A DNA stretch of 64,000 bases from contig NZ_CAKKLP010000001.1 of the NCBI RefSeq assembly GCF_918698085.1, positions 744,001 through 808,000 of the forward strand. Reading direction: 5' to 3'. Position 1 is the first letter of the stretch. Every line of letters begins with the position of its first letter. Origin of the DNA: Chryseobacterium sp. Bi04. Lineage in GTDB: Bacteria; Bacteroidota; Bacteroidia; Flavobacteriales; Weeksellaceae. The translations under genes were made by a program, and so were the position numbers. A model generated the notes under the pieces. That model did no database searches. It worked only from the letters and a program-made list of their open reading frames with translations, and was not told where the DNA came from. Below, one piece after another: positions 9,138-17,507 of the stretch.

Positions 9138-9437
9138 TTATTGGTTTACTTTATACCTTTTGTCGGGAGTTCCGTCTTTTTTCAGATGTTTATTGTCTTT
9201 GTATCTCTTATCCGGAGTTCCGTCTTTTTTCATTTTGACAGCAGGCTGAGCGGGTTTTACTTCAGCGGGTTTTGCTGTTTTCATGTCAGCGGGTTTTGCA
9301 GCTTTTATTTCAGCAGGTTTAGTTGCTTTTACTGTTTTCACCGGTTGATGAGCTGTGCTTGTAGCGGGAGCCGTCTGCTGAGCAGTTGCAAGTCCCAGTC
9401 CTAAGATCAGTGACATTGCTGATAATAATTTTTTCAT
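9138..9437 (-). CDS. secreted Lys/Pro/Ala-rich repeat protein
   Basis: 99 residues. A signal peptide (MKKLLSAMSLILGLGLATAQ) is followed by a strongly basic low-complexity mature part. About residues 32-68 contain five copies of a KPAxxK(T/A)A-type unit. The C-terminus has two copies of KKDGTPDKRYK separated by seven residues, and the matching DNA is also nearly repeated. Such basic tails are common in periplasmic or surface proteins of this group. No function can be assigned. It has its own terminator and is not in an obvious operon. Confidence 0.7.
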   Translation of the reverse strand: MKKLLSAMSLILGLGLATAQQTAPATSTAHQPVKTVKATKPAEIKAAKPADMKTAKPAEVKPAQPAVKMKKDGTPDKRYKDNKHLKKDGTPDKRYKVNQ

Positions 9438-9561
9438 AAGAAATACTGTTTGTTTTTGTTACATAAAGATATGCAAAAAGCGGGCTGAGAATTTTTGGTT
9501 TTTTAAACTTAACTAAAGTTTATTACAGCTTAAAAAAAAATTAAAACAATTCCTATCAATA

Positions 9562-9593
9562 CAAAAACCTGTTTCAATGAAAACAGGTTTTTG
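9562..9593 (-). terminator. intrinsic terminator of the lipoprotein gene at 9618
   Basis: A 13-bp perfect stem CAAAAACCTGTTT/AAACAGGTTTTTG (9562-9574 and 9581-9593) with a 6-nt loop. The arms themselves supply a T-run on the minus strand. It lies 25 bp past the stop of the lipoprotein gene. Confidence 0.85.
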
Positions 9594-9617
9594 TAATATA
9601 ATTATAGTATGAAATGT

Positions 9618-10013
9618 TTATCGGGTACAATTGGCGGTCCAGGTCTTACCATCTTTAAGGTATAGAATTTTTAATTCGTTGTTGTCAATTCTTATATATG
9701 ATGTTCCTGTAGAACCAATCATGACAAGGGTATGATCTCCTTTTTGTTCAAACTCAATCCCGTTGAGATCAGGAATTCCGTTTGAGAAAGAAAAATTATA
9801 CTTGGTACCGCTGGCGATCTTGGTTACGAATACACTTCCGTTATCTGTACTGATGTTGGTAGATCCTCCGTCGTTATAAGAGATGCTTCCTTTATATGTT
9901 CCTGCGAAGAAGTCATTATTCGTAGGGTCATCATCATCACTGCACGACGAAAAAGATAATGCCGTAAAAACAAACAGCATTAAGACTCCTAAGATTTTAA
10001 TTGCTTTTTTCAT
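9618..10013 (-). CDS. lipoprotein, unknown function
   Basis: 131 residues from the ATG at 10013 (MKKAIKILGVLML). An upstream in-frame ATG at 10067 would put 18 polar residues before the signal peptide and is rejected. The lipobox is LSFSSC, followed at once by SDDDD. An acidic stretch right after the lipidated Cys is the surface-export signal described for Bacteroidota lipoproteins, so surface location is likely. The mature part looks like a small beta-barrel or lipocalin-like fold (GTYKGSISYNDGGS, FEQKGDHTLVMIG), but this is a weak impression. Confidence 0.75.
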   Translation of the reverse strand: MKKAIKILGVLMLFVFTALSFSSCSDDDDPTNNDFFAGTYKGSISYNDGGSTNISTDNGSVFVTKIASGTKYNFSFSNGIPDLNGIEFEQKGDHTLVMIGSTGTSYIRIDNNELKILYLKDGKTWTANCTR

Positions 10014-10195
10014 AATATTATTCTTTAGCGTTTGGTTATAAGCATAAATTTTCAAACATTGTGCCATGGGAATTTTTTTGTTTTTTTTTAACAGGGAATT
10101 AAATAAATTAATAAAAATTAAGATTTATAAAAAAACTAATAGCCTCATTTTAAATAGGTATCTATCCGCTTTTATAAATAAGAAAAATTTATTCT

Positions 10196-10240
10196 TATCT
10201 TTGTATAGCTAAAAACGATTTCGGAAAACTCCCGAAATCG
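10196..10240 (+). promoter_or_regulatory. mfd promoter element and leader hairpin
   Basis: TATCTTTG at 10196-10203 matches the Bacteroidota -7 element. A 9-bp stem CGATTTCGG/CCGAAATCG (10216-10224 and 10232-10240) follows within the predicted leader and is followed by CTTTTGTCGTTT. The ATG of mfd is at 10268. The hairpin could act as a weak terminator or attenuator, or simply stabilise the leader. Confidence 0.5.
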
Positions 10241-10267
10241 CTTTTGTCGTTTATACCATTAGTATTT

Positions 10268-13200
10268 ATGCAGTTAAAATCCATCAATGAAAAGTTTCTT
10301 CCTGATCTTTTACAAAAGGAATTCGGGAAAGAAATATTCACTCAGTTAGAAAACGATCAGCATATTGCCGTGAAGGGGAATGCGGGGTCTTCGGTGTCTG
10401 TTTTTGTTGCTGAACTTTTTTTAGTTCAAAAGAAAAGTATTCTTTATCTGGTAGATGATAAAGAAGATGCTTTGTATGCGAATGCAGAAATGGAAGATCT
10501 TTTGGGAAAAGAAAAGGTGCTGTATTTTCCGGCAACCCATCTTGAACCTTATCAGGTGGAAAAAACTCAAAATGCCAATCTGGTACTGAGAACGGAGGTT
10601 TTAAATAAGCTCAGCTCAGGAAGGTCTTCAAAAGTAATTGTGGCCTACGCAGGAGCATTATCCGAAAAGGTTTTAAAGAAAGAAGACTTTAAAGCAATTT
10701 CACATCATATAAAAGTAGGAGATCAACTGGATTTTGATTTTATTGACGAGTTGCTTAATCATTATCATTTTCAGCAGACTGACTTTGTCTCCGAGCCTGG
10801 TGAGTTTTCTGTAAGAGGAGGAATTGTAGATGTATTTTCCTATTCTTATGAAAAACCATATAGGATAACGTTCTTTGGAAATGAAGTGGAAAGTATTAAA
10901 ACCTTTGATATAGAAACCCAGCTTTCTATAGATAAAGTAAAAGAGCTCCAGCTGGTTTCCAATATGAATTTTTCCGTGACAGGAAGTAGAGTGTCATTAT
11001 TACAGCTATTGCCAAAGGAAAGCTTTATTATTTCCAGAAATGGAATGGTTGGAATGCAAAAGATAAAGACATTCTATGAGAAAGCTTTAGAGAAATATGA
11101 TACTTTAAATAAAGATATTGCCCACAGAACGCCTCAGGAACTTTTTATTTCAGACCAGGAATTTCTTTTTGATTATAAAAAATTCAAGACCGTTGATTTT
11201 GGCGGAATAAGCATAGAAGGCCTGAAAGATATTTCTGAAATAAAAATGGAACAGCTCCCACAGCCTTCCTTCCATAAAAATTTTGAACTGCTGATTGAAG
11301 ATCTTGAGGAAAAGCAGAACGAAGGTTTTGATACCTGGATATCTTTTTCAACAGAAAAACAAAAAGAAAGGCTGGAATCTATTTTTGAAGAACTGGAACA
11401 TGAGCTTCCTTTTAAAAGCTTTAAATCTGAACTTCATGAAGGATTTGTGGATAATGGACATAAGCTCCTGGTGTATACGGATCACCAGATTTTTGACCGT
11501 TATCAAAGGTATAAAGCCAAAAATACATTTGCCAAGTCTGAACAGCTTACCCTGAAAGACCTGATGTCTTTAAAAATCGGGGACTATATTGCCCATATTG
11601 ATCATGGTATCGGGAAGTTTATGGGACTCGTAAAGGTGAATAATGATGGGAAAATTCAGGAATGTTTTAAACTGACTTATAAAAACGGAGATCTCCTGTA
11701 TGTCAGCATTCACTCACTGCATAAGATTTCAAAATTTAATGGACCTGACGGAAAAGAAGTGGTGCTAAGTAAACTGGGTTCTCCTGCCTGGAAATCTTTA
11801 AAACAGAAAACAAAAGCAAAAGTAAAACAGATTGCTTTTGACCTTATCCAATTATACGCCCAAAGAAAAACAGCCAAAGGTTTTGCTTATACTCCGGATT
11901 CTTACCTGCAGAATGAACTGGAAGCAAGCTTCATCTATGAAGATACTCCGGACCAGGAAAAAGCAACATTTGATGTGAAGAAGGATATGGAGGCTGATAC
12001 GGTTATGGATAGGCTGGTATGTGGTGACGTAGGTTTTGGAAAAACTGAAGTGGCCATTCGTGCAGCATTTAAAGCCGCCACAGATGGAAAACAGGTCGCT
12101 ATATTGGTGCCTACAACTATTCTGGCGTTTCAGCATTATAGAAGCTTTAAAGAAAGACTGAAAGATTTTCCTGTAAATGTTGGCTATGTCAACCGTTTTA
12201 GAACTGCCAAGCAGAAATCAGAGACTTTGGATGCTTTAAAAAACGGAAAATTAGATATTATTATAGGAACTCATCAATTGGTAAGTGCTTCCGTGAAATT
12301 TAAAGACTTAGGATTACTGATCATTGATGAAGAGCATAAGTTTGGTGTTTCTGTAAAAGATAAGCTGAAAACTTTGAAAAGTAATGTTGATACCCTTACT
12401 TTGACGGCTACTCCTATTCCAAGAACACTGCAGTTTTCTTTAATGGCTGCCAGAGATTTATCGGTTATTAAAACGCCACCGCCAAACAGACAGCCTGTTG
12501 ATACTCAGCTGATCGGATTTAATGAAGAAACTCTTCGTGATGCTGTTTCTTATGAACTTCAGAGAGATGGGCAGGTGTATTTCATTAATAACAGGATCGA
12601 GAACCTGAAAGATATTGCCGGGCTTATCCAGCGATTGGTTCCGGATGCCAGAGTTATTACCGGACATGGACAGATGGAAGGTAAACAGCTGGAAAAAAAT
12701 GTTTTGGACTTTATGGAAGGGAAATATGACGTCTTGGTTTCTACAACAATTGTGGAAAGTGGAGTAGATGTTCCGAATGCCAACACTATTTTTATTAATG
12801 ATGCCCAAAGATTCGGAATGGCGGATCTTCATCAGATGAGAGGAAGGGTGGGGCGAAGCAACAGGAAAGCATTTTGTTATCTGATTACACCCCCTTATGA
12901 TATGATCACTTCTGATGCAAGAAAACGTCTGGAAGCTATTGAACAGTTTTCTGACCTGGGAAGTGGTTTTCAGATTGCCATGAAGGATCTTGAAATTCGT
13001 GGTGCCGGAGATTTATTGGGTGCGGAACAGAGTGGATTCATCAATGAGATGGGGTTTGAAACCTATCAGAAATTAATGCAGGAAGCCCTTGAAGAGCTGA
13101 AAGATGATGCAGACTTTGAAAACCTGTTTGAAAATGAAGAGGACAGACAGAAGCTGTTCAAATCTGTAAAAGATGTCAATATCGATACTGACCTTGAGCT

Positions 13201-13636
13201 TATGCTGCCGGATTTTTATATTTCCAATACGGAAGAAAGACTGCTGTTGTATCAGAAAATTGCAGAAATAACGAATGAACAGGATCTTCATAAGTTTGAA
13301 CTTGAATTAATAGACCGTTTTGGGACTCTTCCAAAAGAAGCTGTAAACCTTTTGAAAAGTGTTGCTTTAAAATGGCTGGCTGCGGATATAGGCTTTGAAA
13401 AGATTGTAATGAAAAACGGTGTGTTTTTAGGGTATTTCCCAGGCAATCCCCAGGATAAATTTTACCAGACAGACAGATTCAGACATATCATTACTTATTT
13501 AACCCAAAATCCTGCCGAAGCGCAGCTTAAAGAAAAATCAGGAAAAGAAGGTAACCAGCTCATGATGAGAAAGGAAAGAGTGAAAAATGTAGATGAGGTT
13601 AATCTGTTGCTGAAAGCTATTATTGCCCATCATTAA
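10268..13636 (+). CDS. mfd: transcription-repair coupling factor Mfd
   Basis: 1122 residues from the ATG at 10268. The open frame extends eight codons upstream, but those lie against the leader hairpin. Mfd removes RNA polymerase stalled at DNA lesions and recruits UvrA. Visible parts in order: a UvrB-like N-terminal region with GEFSVRGGIVDVFSY (about 180), the RNA-polymerase-interacting region with GDYIAHIDHGIGKF (about 440-452), then the translocase with Walker A GDVGFGKT (586-593), the DEEH box (about 689-692), TATPIPRT, and motif VI (QMRGRVGRS) followed by the TRG-type region. The C-terminal domain (about 990 onward) resembles the UvrA-binding-surface mask. The length is typical for Bacteroidota. 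It is followed by its own terminator. Confidence 0.97.
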   Translation: MQLKSINEKFLPDLLQKEFGKEIFTQLENDQHIAVKGNAGSSVSVFVAELFLVQKKSILYLVDDKEDALYANAEMEDLLGKEKVLYFPATHLEPYQVEKTQNANLVLRTEVLNKLSSGRSSKVIVAYAGALSEKVLKKEDFKAISHHIKVGDQLDFDFIDELLNHYHFQQTDFVSEPGEFSVRGGIVDVFSYSYEKPYRITFFGNEVESIKTFDIETQLSIDKVKELQLVSNMNFSVTGSRVSLLQLLPKESFIISRNGMVGMQKIKTFYEKALEKYDTLNKDIAHRTPQELFISDQEFLFDYKKFKTVDFGGISIEGLKDISEIKMEQLPQPSFHKNFELLIEDLEEKQNEGFDTWISFSTEKQKERLESIFEELEHELPFKSFKSELHEGFVDNGHKLLVYTDHQIFDRYQRYKAKNTFAKSEQLTLKDLMSLKIGDYIAHIDHGIGKFMGLVKVNNDGKIQECFKLTYKNGDLLYVSIHSLHKISKFNGPDGKEVVLSKLGSPAWKSLKQKTKAKVKQIAFDLIQLYAQRKTAKGFAYTPDSYLQNELEASFIYEDTPDQEKATFDVKKDMEADTVMDRLVCGDVGFGKTEVAIRAAFKAATDGKQVAILVPTTILAFQHYRSFKERLKDFPVNVGYVNRFRTAKQKSETLDALKNGKLDIIIGTHQLVSASVKFKDLGLLIIDEEHKFGVSVKDKLKTLKSNVDTLTLTATPIPRTLQFSLMAARDLSVIKTPPPNRQPVDTQLIGFNEETLRDAVSYELQRDGQVYFINNRIENLKDIAGLIQRLVPDARVITGHGQMEGKQLEKNVLDFMEGKYDVLVSTTIVESGVDVPNANTIFINDAQRFGMADLHQMRGRVGRSNRKAFCYLITPPYDMITSDARKRLEAIEQFSDLGSGFQIAMKDLEIRGAGDLLGAEQSGFINEMGFETYQKLMQEALEELKDDADFENLFENEEDRQKLFKSVKDVNIDTDLELMLPDFYISNTEERLLLYQKIAEITNEQDLHKFELELIDRFGTLPKEAVNLLKSVALKWLAADIGFEKIVMKNGVFLGYFPGNPQDKFYQTDRFRHIITYLTQNPAEAQLKEKSGKEGNQLMMRKERVKNVDEVNLLLKAIIAHH

Positions 13637-13675
13637 AATCTAATTTCCAAAATGATAAAGCTCTTCCGGGAACTG

Positions 13676-13714
13676 AAAAAACATATAATAACTTAAGTTT
13701 TTATATGTTTTTTT
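13676..13714 (+). terminator. intrinsic terminator of mfd
   Basis: A 13-bp stem AAAAAACATATAA/TTATATGTTTTTT (13676-13688 and 13701-13713), all AT apart from one C-G pair, with a T-run in the second arm. Confidence 0.7.
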
Positions 13715-13986
13715 GTGATTGTTGTCAGCTTTTTGGTTAAAAATATTCATTAATTAGAGAGTTAACGCAGTTTTAGGCAATATAATATCACTTTTTAATG
13801 ATAAAAATAAAGCTGTAAGCCTCGTTGTAGAAGGAGGTTGTGAAGAAGCGTGCTTTAAGATGAGCCAATAAAGTATGCTCGTGTAGTAATAATTCTACTT
13901 TTGTGTGCGAATAATTCTATCGTGTAATATGTTTATTTCTATGGTGTTAGGTGTATCAGTTGGGACTTTTTGTAGTTCTTAATTTG

Positions 13987-13994
13987 TACATTTG
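13987..13994 (+). promoter_or_regulatory. -7 promoter element of the three-gene secreted operon
   Basis: TACATTTG, 12 bp upstream of the ATG at 14007. The nearest TTG candidates lie 14 or 24 nt upstream, outside the usual spacing, so the -33 part is uncertain. Confidence 0.5.
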
Positions 13995-14006
13995 CAGTCC
14001 TTAATT

Positions 14007-14822
14007 ATGAAAAAAACTATTTATTTCGTTGCTGGATTTCTTTCATTCTATGCCAACGCACAGGTGGGAATCGGGACACCTAAGCCAAAATCTACTCTCG
14101 ATGTCAATGGAAAAACTACTTTAAGAAAAGAACTTAGAGTGGGAGGCAGTTCTACTCAGGCAGGTAATGCCGGGTTGAACGGGCAAATCCTGGTTTCTCA
14201 GGGAGAAGGTAAATCTCCTGTTTGGAAGTCGTTGAATGTTTCCTTTATGGAAGAGGGGCAATACAAATTGATCAATTCATATTTGTCATCAGATCAGGTG
14301 GGTATCACTACCCTTACAGATGGTATTGCAGGAGATAATGTGTTTAAGAATAATGTAGGGGACAATATCACTGATGCTACTAAAGGTAAATGGGTAAAGA
14401 TTGCAGGTCTTGAAAATAACTTTAGTATCAAAAATGGAAGAAATAGGTTAACCTATCAGTTTCAGACAGGAGTTGAAATGAAATCACCAACCGCTACTGT
14501 GATTAATGATGTGAGATTTACGTGTGGGGTATTCAGAAATGGAAAGCTTGTGGCTGTTCGTCCAGACAGAATAGAGTCTAATAATAATTCTGAAAAAGGA
14601 GGTATCCAGGACTATATTTTCACCCTTAATTATACTGAGCAAAATGTACCTGTAGGTGCTCATAAAATTGAAATTGCATGCAGAAAAATTGATGCTTCCA
14701 GTACTTCATCTCAATTTACAATAGGACGGAATGTTCAGAGCTCCAATGGGGTGTCTAATGCATTTACACTGGAATCTACGATGAAAATGGATGTAATTGA
14801 ATTTGTAAGCTATAAAAACTAA
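14007..14822 (+). CDS. secreted protein, VGIGT/LDVNG family, copy 1
   Basis: 271 residues from the ATG at 14007. A signal peptide (MKKTIYFVAGFLSFYANAQ) is followed directly by VGIGTPKPKSTLDVNGKTTLRKELRVGG, then GNAGLNGQILVSQGEGKSPVWKSL. This head resembles segments at the start of trimeric fibre-like proteins, but the similarity is from memory and weak. The rest is beta-rich with two conserved cysteine motifs, FTCGVFRNGKLVAVR and IEIACRK, shared with the two following genes. No sorting domain was seen at the C-terminus. It is first of three paralogs in one operon; the next ATG is 6 bp after its stop. Confidence 0.85.
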   Translation: MKKTIYFVAGFLSFYANAQVGIGTPKPKSTLDVNGKTTLRKELRVGGSSTQAGNAGLNGQILVSQGEGKSPVWKSLNVSFMEEGQYKLINSYLSSDQVGITTLTDGIAGDNVFKNNVGDNITDATKGKWVKIAGLENNFSIKNGRNRLTYQFQTGVEMKSPTATVINDVRFTCGVFRNGKLVAVRPDRIESNNNSEKGGIQDYIFTLNYTEQNVPVGAHKIEIACRKIDASSTSSQFTIGRNVQSSNGVSNAFTLESTMKMDVIEFVSYKN

Positions 14823-14828
14823 CAATTG

Positions 14829-15647
14829 ATGAAAAAAATAATATTGACTTTACTCCTTCCGGCAGGATTATTATTGTCTGCTCAGGTGGGAATTAATACA
14901 GATTCTCCAAAAGCAAAACTTGATGTCAATGGGGACCTTAATTTAAGAGATAAGATTGCGGTGTATGACTCTTCAGATAATTCTGTATCTCAGGGAAATA
15001 ATGACCAGTTACTTGTATCACAGGGCGAAGGATATCCTCCTATTTGGAAAACACTTCGTATTCCTGAATATGAACCCAACAAATTTTATCTGATTTTTAA
15101 CAATTCATTTTCCGATAAACAGGGAGCCAGATTTACTTATAGTGAACAGTCTAATATAACTACTTCCAGAGGCAGTGTTTTTAATAAAGACACACAATAT
15201 GGTACTTTGAGTAATTTCAAGAAAATTGCCGGACTTTCACAGGATATCAATGTATACAGTACGGTAAGCAAAGCTTATTTTCAATTTGAAACTGTTGTAC
15301 AGGCTAATTTTGATGCAAACGGGGCTACAGATACTTCCATAGACTATGCTTGTGGAATCTTTGTGGATGATAAATTGGTGAATCTAAGACAGAGAAATCT
15401 GAAGGCCATTGGTTCCCTGCAGCCTTTCCTTACCCATACTCAGATTGGAATCGTTGAAAACCTTACAAAAGGAACCCATACAGTAAGTGTAGGATGTGCA
15501 AGACTGGCATCTTACGGTAATGCATCAGGCAAAACGCTTACTATTGGAATCAATGCAGCATCTAATATCAACAGCTTTATTGCTCAGTCTTCTCTGAAAG
15601 TAGATGTATATGAGGTTCCGGAGGTGTTTAACCCGATTATAAACTAA
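14829..15647 (+). CDS. secreted protein, VGIGT/LDVNG family, copy 2
   Basis: 272 residues from the ATG at 14829 (a TTG one codon earlier is in frame). A signal peptide (MKKIILTLLLPAGLLLSAQ) is followed by VGINTDSPKAKLDVNGDLNLRDKI, then DQLLVSQGEGYPPIWKTL. The same two cysteine motifs recur as YACGIFVDDKLVNLR and VSVGCARL, and the end carries LTIGINAA. The protein aligns with copy 1 along its length at moderate identity, so the duplication is old. Function unknown. Confidence 0.85.
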   Translation: MKKIILTLLLPAGLLLSAQVGINTDSPKAKLDVNGDLNLRDKIAVYDSSDNSVSQGNNDQLLVSQGEGYPPIWKTLRIPEYEPNKFYLIFNNSFSDKQGARFTYSEQSNITTSRGSVFNKDTQYGTLSNFKKIAGLSQDINVYSTVSKAYFQFETVVQANFDANGATDTSIDYACGIFVDDKLVNLRQRNLKAIGSLQPFLTHTQIGIVENLTKGTHTVSVGCARLASYGNASGKTLTIGINAASNINSFIAQSSLKVDVYEVPEVFNPIIN

Positions 15648-15655
15648 ATCAAATC

Positions 15656-16399
15656 ATGAAAAAAATATTTTTTATAAAATCTCTTTTGTTCGCAGTATGG
15701 ATAAATGCGCAAGTGGGCATTGATACATCAAACCCTACAAATAAGCTTGATGTGAATGGAGATTTAAATGTCAGAAAAGAATTAAGAACCGGAGGTACAG
15801 ATCTTTTAAAAGGTTCTGCAGGAACGAGCGGAGATATCTTTCATAACAACTCAGCGATGACAGCTAATGACTGGAAGGCTATAAAAATTGCTGATGGCCA
15901 GGGAAGTATGTCTGTATTCTCTATCAACACTGTAGCAGATCAGACAGGGGTTTCTTTTAGCTCCAGCGGGTCAGCTGTCCCTTATAACGAAGGTGACCCT
16001 TTAGCCGGAGATTGGACTGTATTGCCAACGGCATTGGATAATTTCTCCGTAACCAATTCAAACAATAAAGTAACATTCTCATTTCAAACTACTGTTCAGA
16101 AAGCCGCAAAAGGTTCAGCAAGTTTTGCATGCGGGATTTTTGTAGATGACAGACTGAGAGCTGTAAGAACAGACGTATTGCTGGGAGGAGCCGGAGCTTA
16201 TAAAATTTTTAATCTGAATGCCACTCTTTCCAATCTTACCCCAAAAAACAAATATGTGGTGAAAGTAGCCTGTATTAAACGTACATTAAGCGGTTCACCA
16301 ATACCGGTGCTGGGAATAGGAAGAGCCGTGGATACTGCAGTATTGAATAATGATATGGCACAGTCTGTTTTGACAACATCAGTACTACAGCCTTATTAA
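15656..16399 (+). CDS. secreted protein, VGIGT/LDVNG family, copy 3
   Basis: 247 residues. A signal peptide (MKKIFFIKSLLFAVWINAQ) is followed by VGIDTSNPTNKLDVNGDLNVRKELRTGG. The cysteine motifs are FACGIFVDDRLRAVR and VKVACIKR, and the C-terminal LGIGRAV matches TIGRNV of copy 1. It is shorter than its two neighbours, mostly in the middle (VSQGEG module replaced by FHNNSAMTANDW). It is last in the operon and is followed by a strong terminator. Confidence 0.85.
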   Translation: MKKIFFIKSLLFAVWINAQVGIDTSNPTNKLDVNGDLNVRKELRTGGTDLLKGSAGTSGDIFHNNSAMTANDWKAIKIADGQGSMSVFSINTVADQTGVSFSSSGSAVPYNEGDPLAGDWTVLPTALDNFSVTNSNNKVTFSFQTTVQKAAKGSASFACGIFVDDRLRAVRTDVLLGGAGAYKIFNLNATLSNLTPKNKYVVKVACIKRTLSGSPIPVLGIGRAVDTAVLNNDMAQSVLTTSVLQPY

Positions 16400-16424
16400 T
16401 TTTCATGAAAATATAATAATTAAG

Positions 16425-16458
16425 AATCTAAAAACGTTATGTTTTTAGATTTTTTTTG
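16425..16458 (+). terminator. intrinsic terminator of the three-gene secreted operon
   Basis: An 11-bp stem AATCTAAAAAC/GTTTTTAGATT (16425-16435 and 16441-16451), 5-nt loop, then a run of T on the plus strand. Confidence 0.88.
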
Positions 16459-16521
16459 TTTTTACGTCTGTTTATTGTGAATTTGTTCGAATGGAGTGTA
16501 TGCTGTTATCGAAAATTGAAT

Positions 16522-16529
16522 TATATTTG
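16522..16529 (+). promoter_or_regulatory. -7 promoter element of lipoprotein gene 16553
   Basis: TATATTTG, 23 bp upstream of the ATG. A -33 TTG is not clear. Confidence 0.5.
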
Positions 16530-16552
16530 GCATTACTAAAACTAATTTTTCT

Positions 16553-17410
16553 ATGGTAAAAAATTACTTTCTTAAAATATTTACAGGAATTGCTCTTTTA
16601 GGAGTATTGGCATCATGCAATACAACCTCTGACCCTACAGAATCGATCCCGAATCCTGATGAAGGAACTGCCCCCAAAAAAATTCTGGAAAAAATCAATA
16701 AGGATAATGTTTCTCAGGAAGAATATATTACAACAGCCGGAATTTTGGATCAGGCTGTTTTTAAAGATGATAATTCTAACGCCAGTTATATAAGTACGTT
16801 AACATACAATACAAACAAAAAAATTACTAAAATTAATTTTGCAAGCCAGACTCCCGGAAGTTTGTCTTATGAGTTTGATGTAACTCCGGATATTAACGGA
16901 CAGATTTATAATGCGTCTTGTGTGGCAACAGGATCAACTCCCGGAGCATCATTCATCAGTGATTATGCTTTTACATATGATGTAGCAGGAAAGCTTACGA
17001 AAATTCTTGAAAAAAGAAAAGTAGGAGGGATATCTGCCTACAATGCATTCGTAGAGAACGTTTTTGTATATGCCGGAGATAATATTTTTAAGGTAACGAG
17101 TTCTAAAGGAATCCTGAATACGAATGGTGCTCCTGATATGACCACAGCTGTTCAAACGATCTATAGTTTTCAAAATTATGATTCTCAGAAAAGCCCTTTT
17201 TCTACACTTCCAAGAGTGTTTTTTATCATGCGTGGGCTGATGAATCCGGTCAATTTTTACAAGCTGTCTCCAAACAACCCTACGTCAACGTATGTTCAGA
17301 TGCCTGCGCCGGCTCCTGGAGTTAATACCACACAAAGTTATACCTATGATCAGGGCTATCCGGTGATTGAGAAAAATCAAAAACTGACCTATAGCTATAA
17401 AAATTTGTAA
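16553..17410 (+). CDS. lipoprotein, paralog 1 of a pair, unknown function
   Basis: 285 residues. The lipobox is LGVLASC (Cys about 23). The mature part contains YD/RHS-like strand-turn-strand units such as LTYNTNKKITKINF, FTYDVAGKLTKILEK and the closing YTYDQGYPVIEKNQKLTYSYKN. These resemble single YD-type beta hairpins, though it is not a toxin-size RHS protein. It pairs with the gene at 17508 (shared FxTLP...SPNNP and C-terminal tyrosine-rich end). It should be an outer-membrane lipoprotein. Function unknown. Confidence 0.8.
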   Translation: MVKNYFLKIFTGIALLGVLASCNTTSDPTESIPNPDEGTAPKKILEKINKDNVSQEEYITTAGILDQAVFKDDNSNASYISTLTYNTNKKITKINFASQTPGSLSYEFDVTPDINGQIYNASCVATGSTPGASFISDYAFTYDVAGKLTKILEKRKVGGISAYNAFVENVFVYAGDNIFKVTSSKGILNTNGAPDMTTAVQTIYSFQNYDSQKSPFSTLPRVFFIMRGLMNPVNFYKLSPNNPTSTYVQMPAPAPGVNTTQSYTYDQGYPVIEKNQKLTYSYKNL

Positions 17411-17474
17411 AAGAATTCAATTATTAATCTTATTGGAATATAAATAATTATATAATTTTTATGCAAAAAAAAAT

Positions 17475-17482
17475 TATATTTG
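17475..17482 (+). promoter_or_regulatory. -7 promoter element of lipoprotein gene 17508
   Basis: TATATTTG, 25 bp upstream of the ATG. It suggests that the second lipoprotein gene has its own promoter although it follows its paralog closely. Confidence 0.5.
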
Positions 17483-17507
17483 TCAAAAAATAATCAATTA
17501 CCAGAAA

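Larger units (their letters stand above)
13637..14006. other. intergenic stretch between mfd and the secreted-protein operon
   Basis: About 370 bases. It contains the mfd terminator (13676-13714) and the promoter element TACATTTG (13987-13994). The middle part, 13780-13960, has no frame with a plausible start and signal and no structure that I recognise. Confidence 0.5.

Noticed and set aside
12458..12832. 124-codon minus-strand frame
   Set aside because: Lies fully inside mfd on the opposite strand; no coding character of its own.
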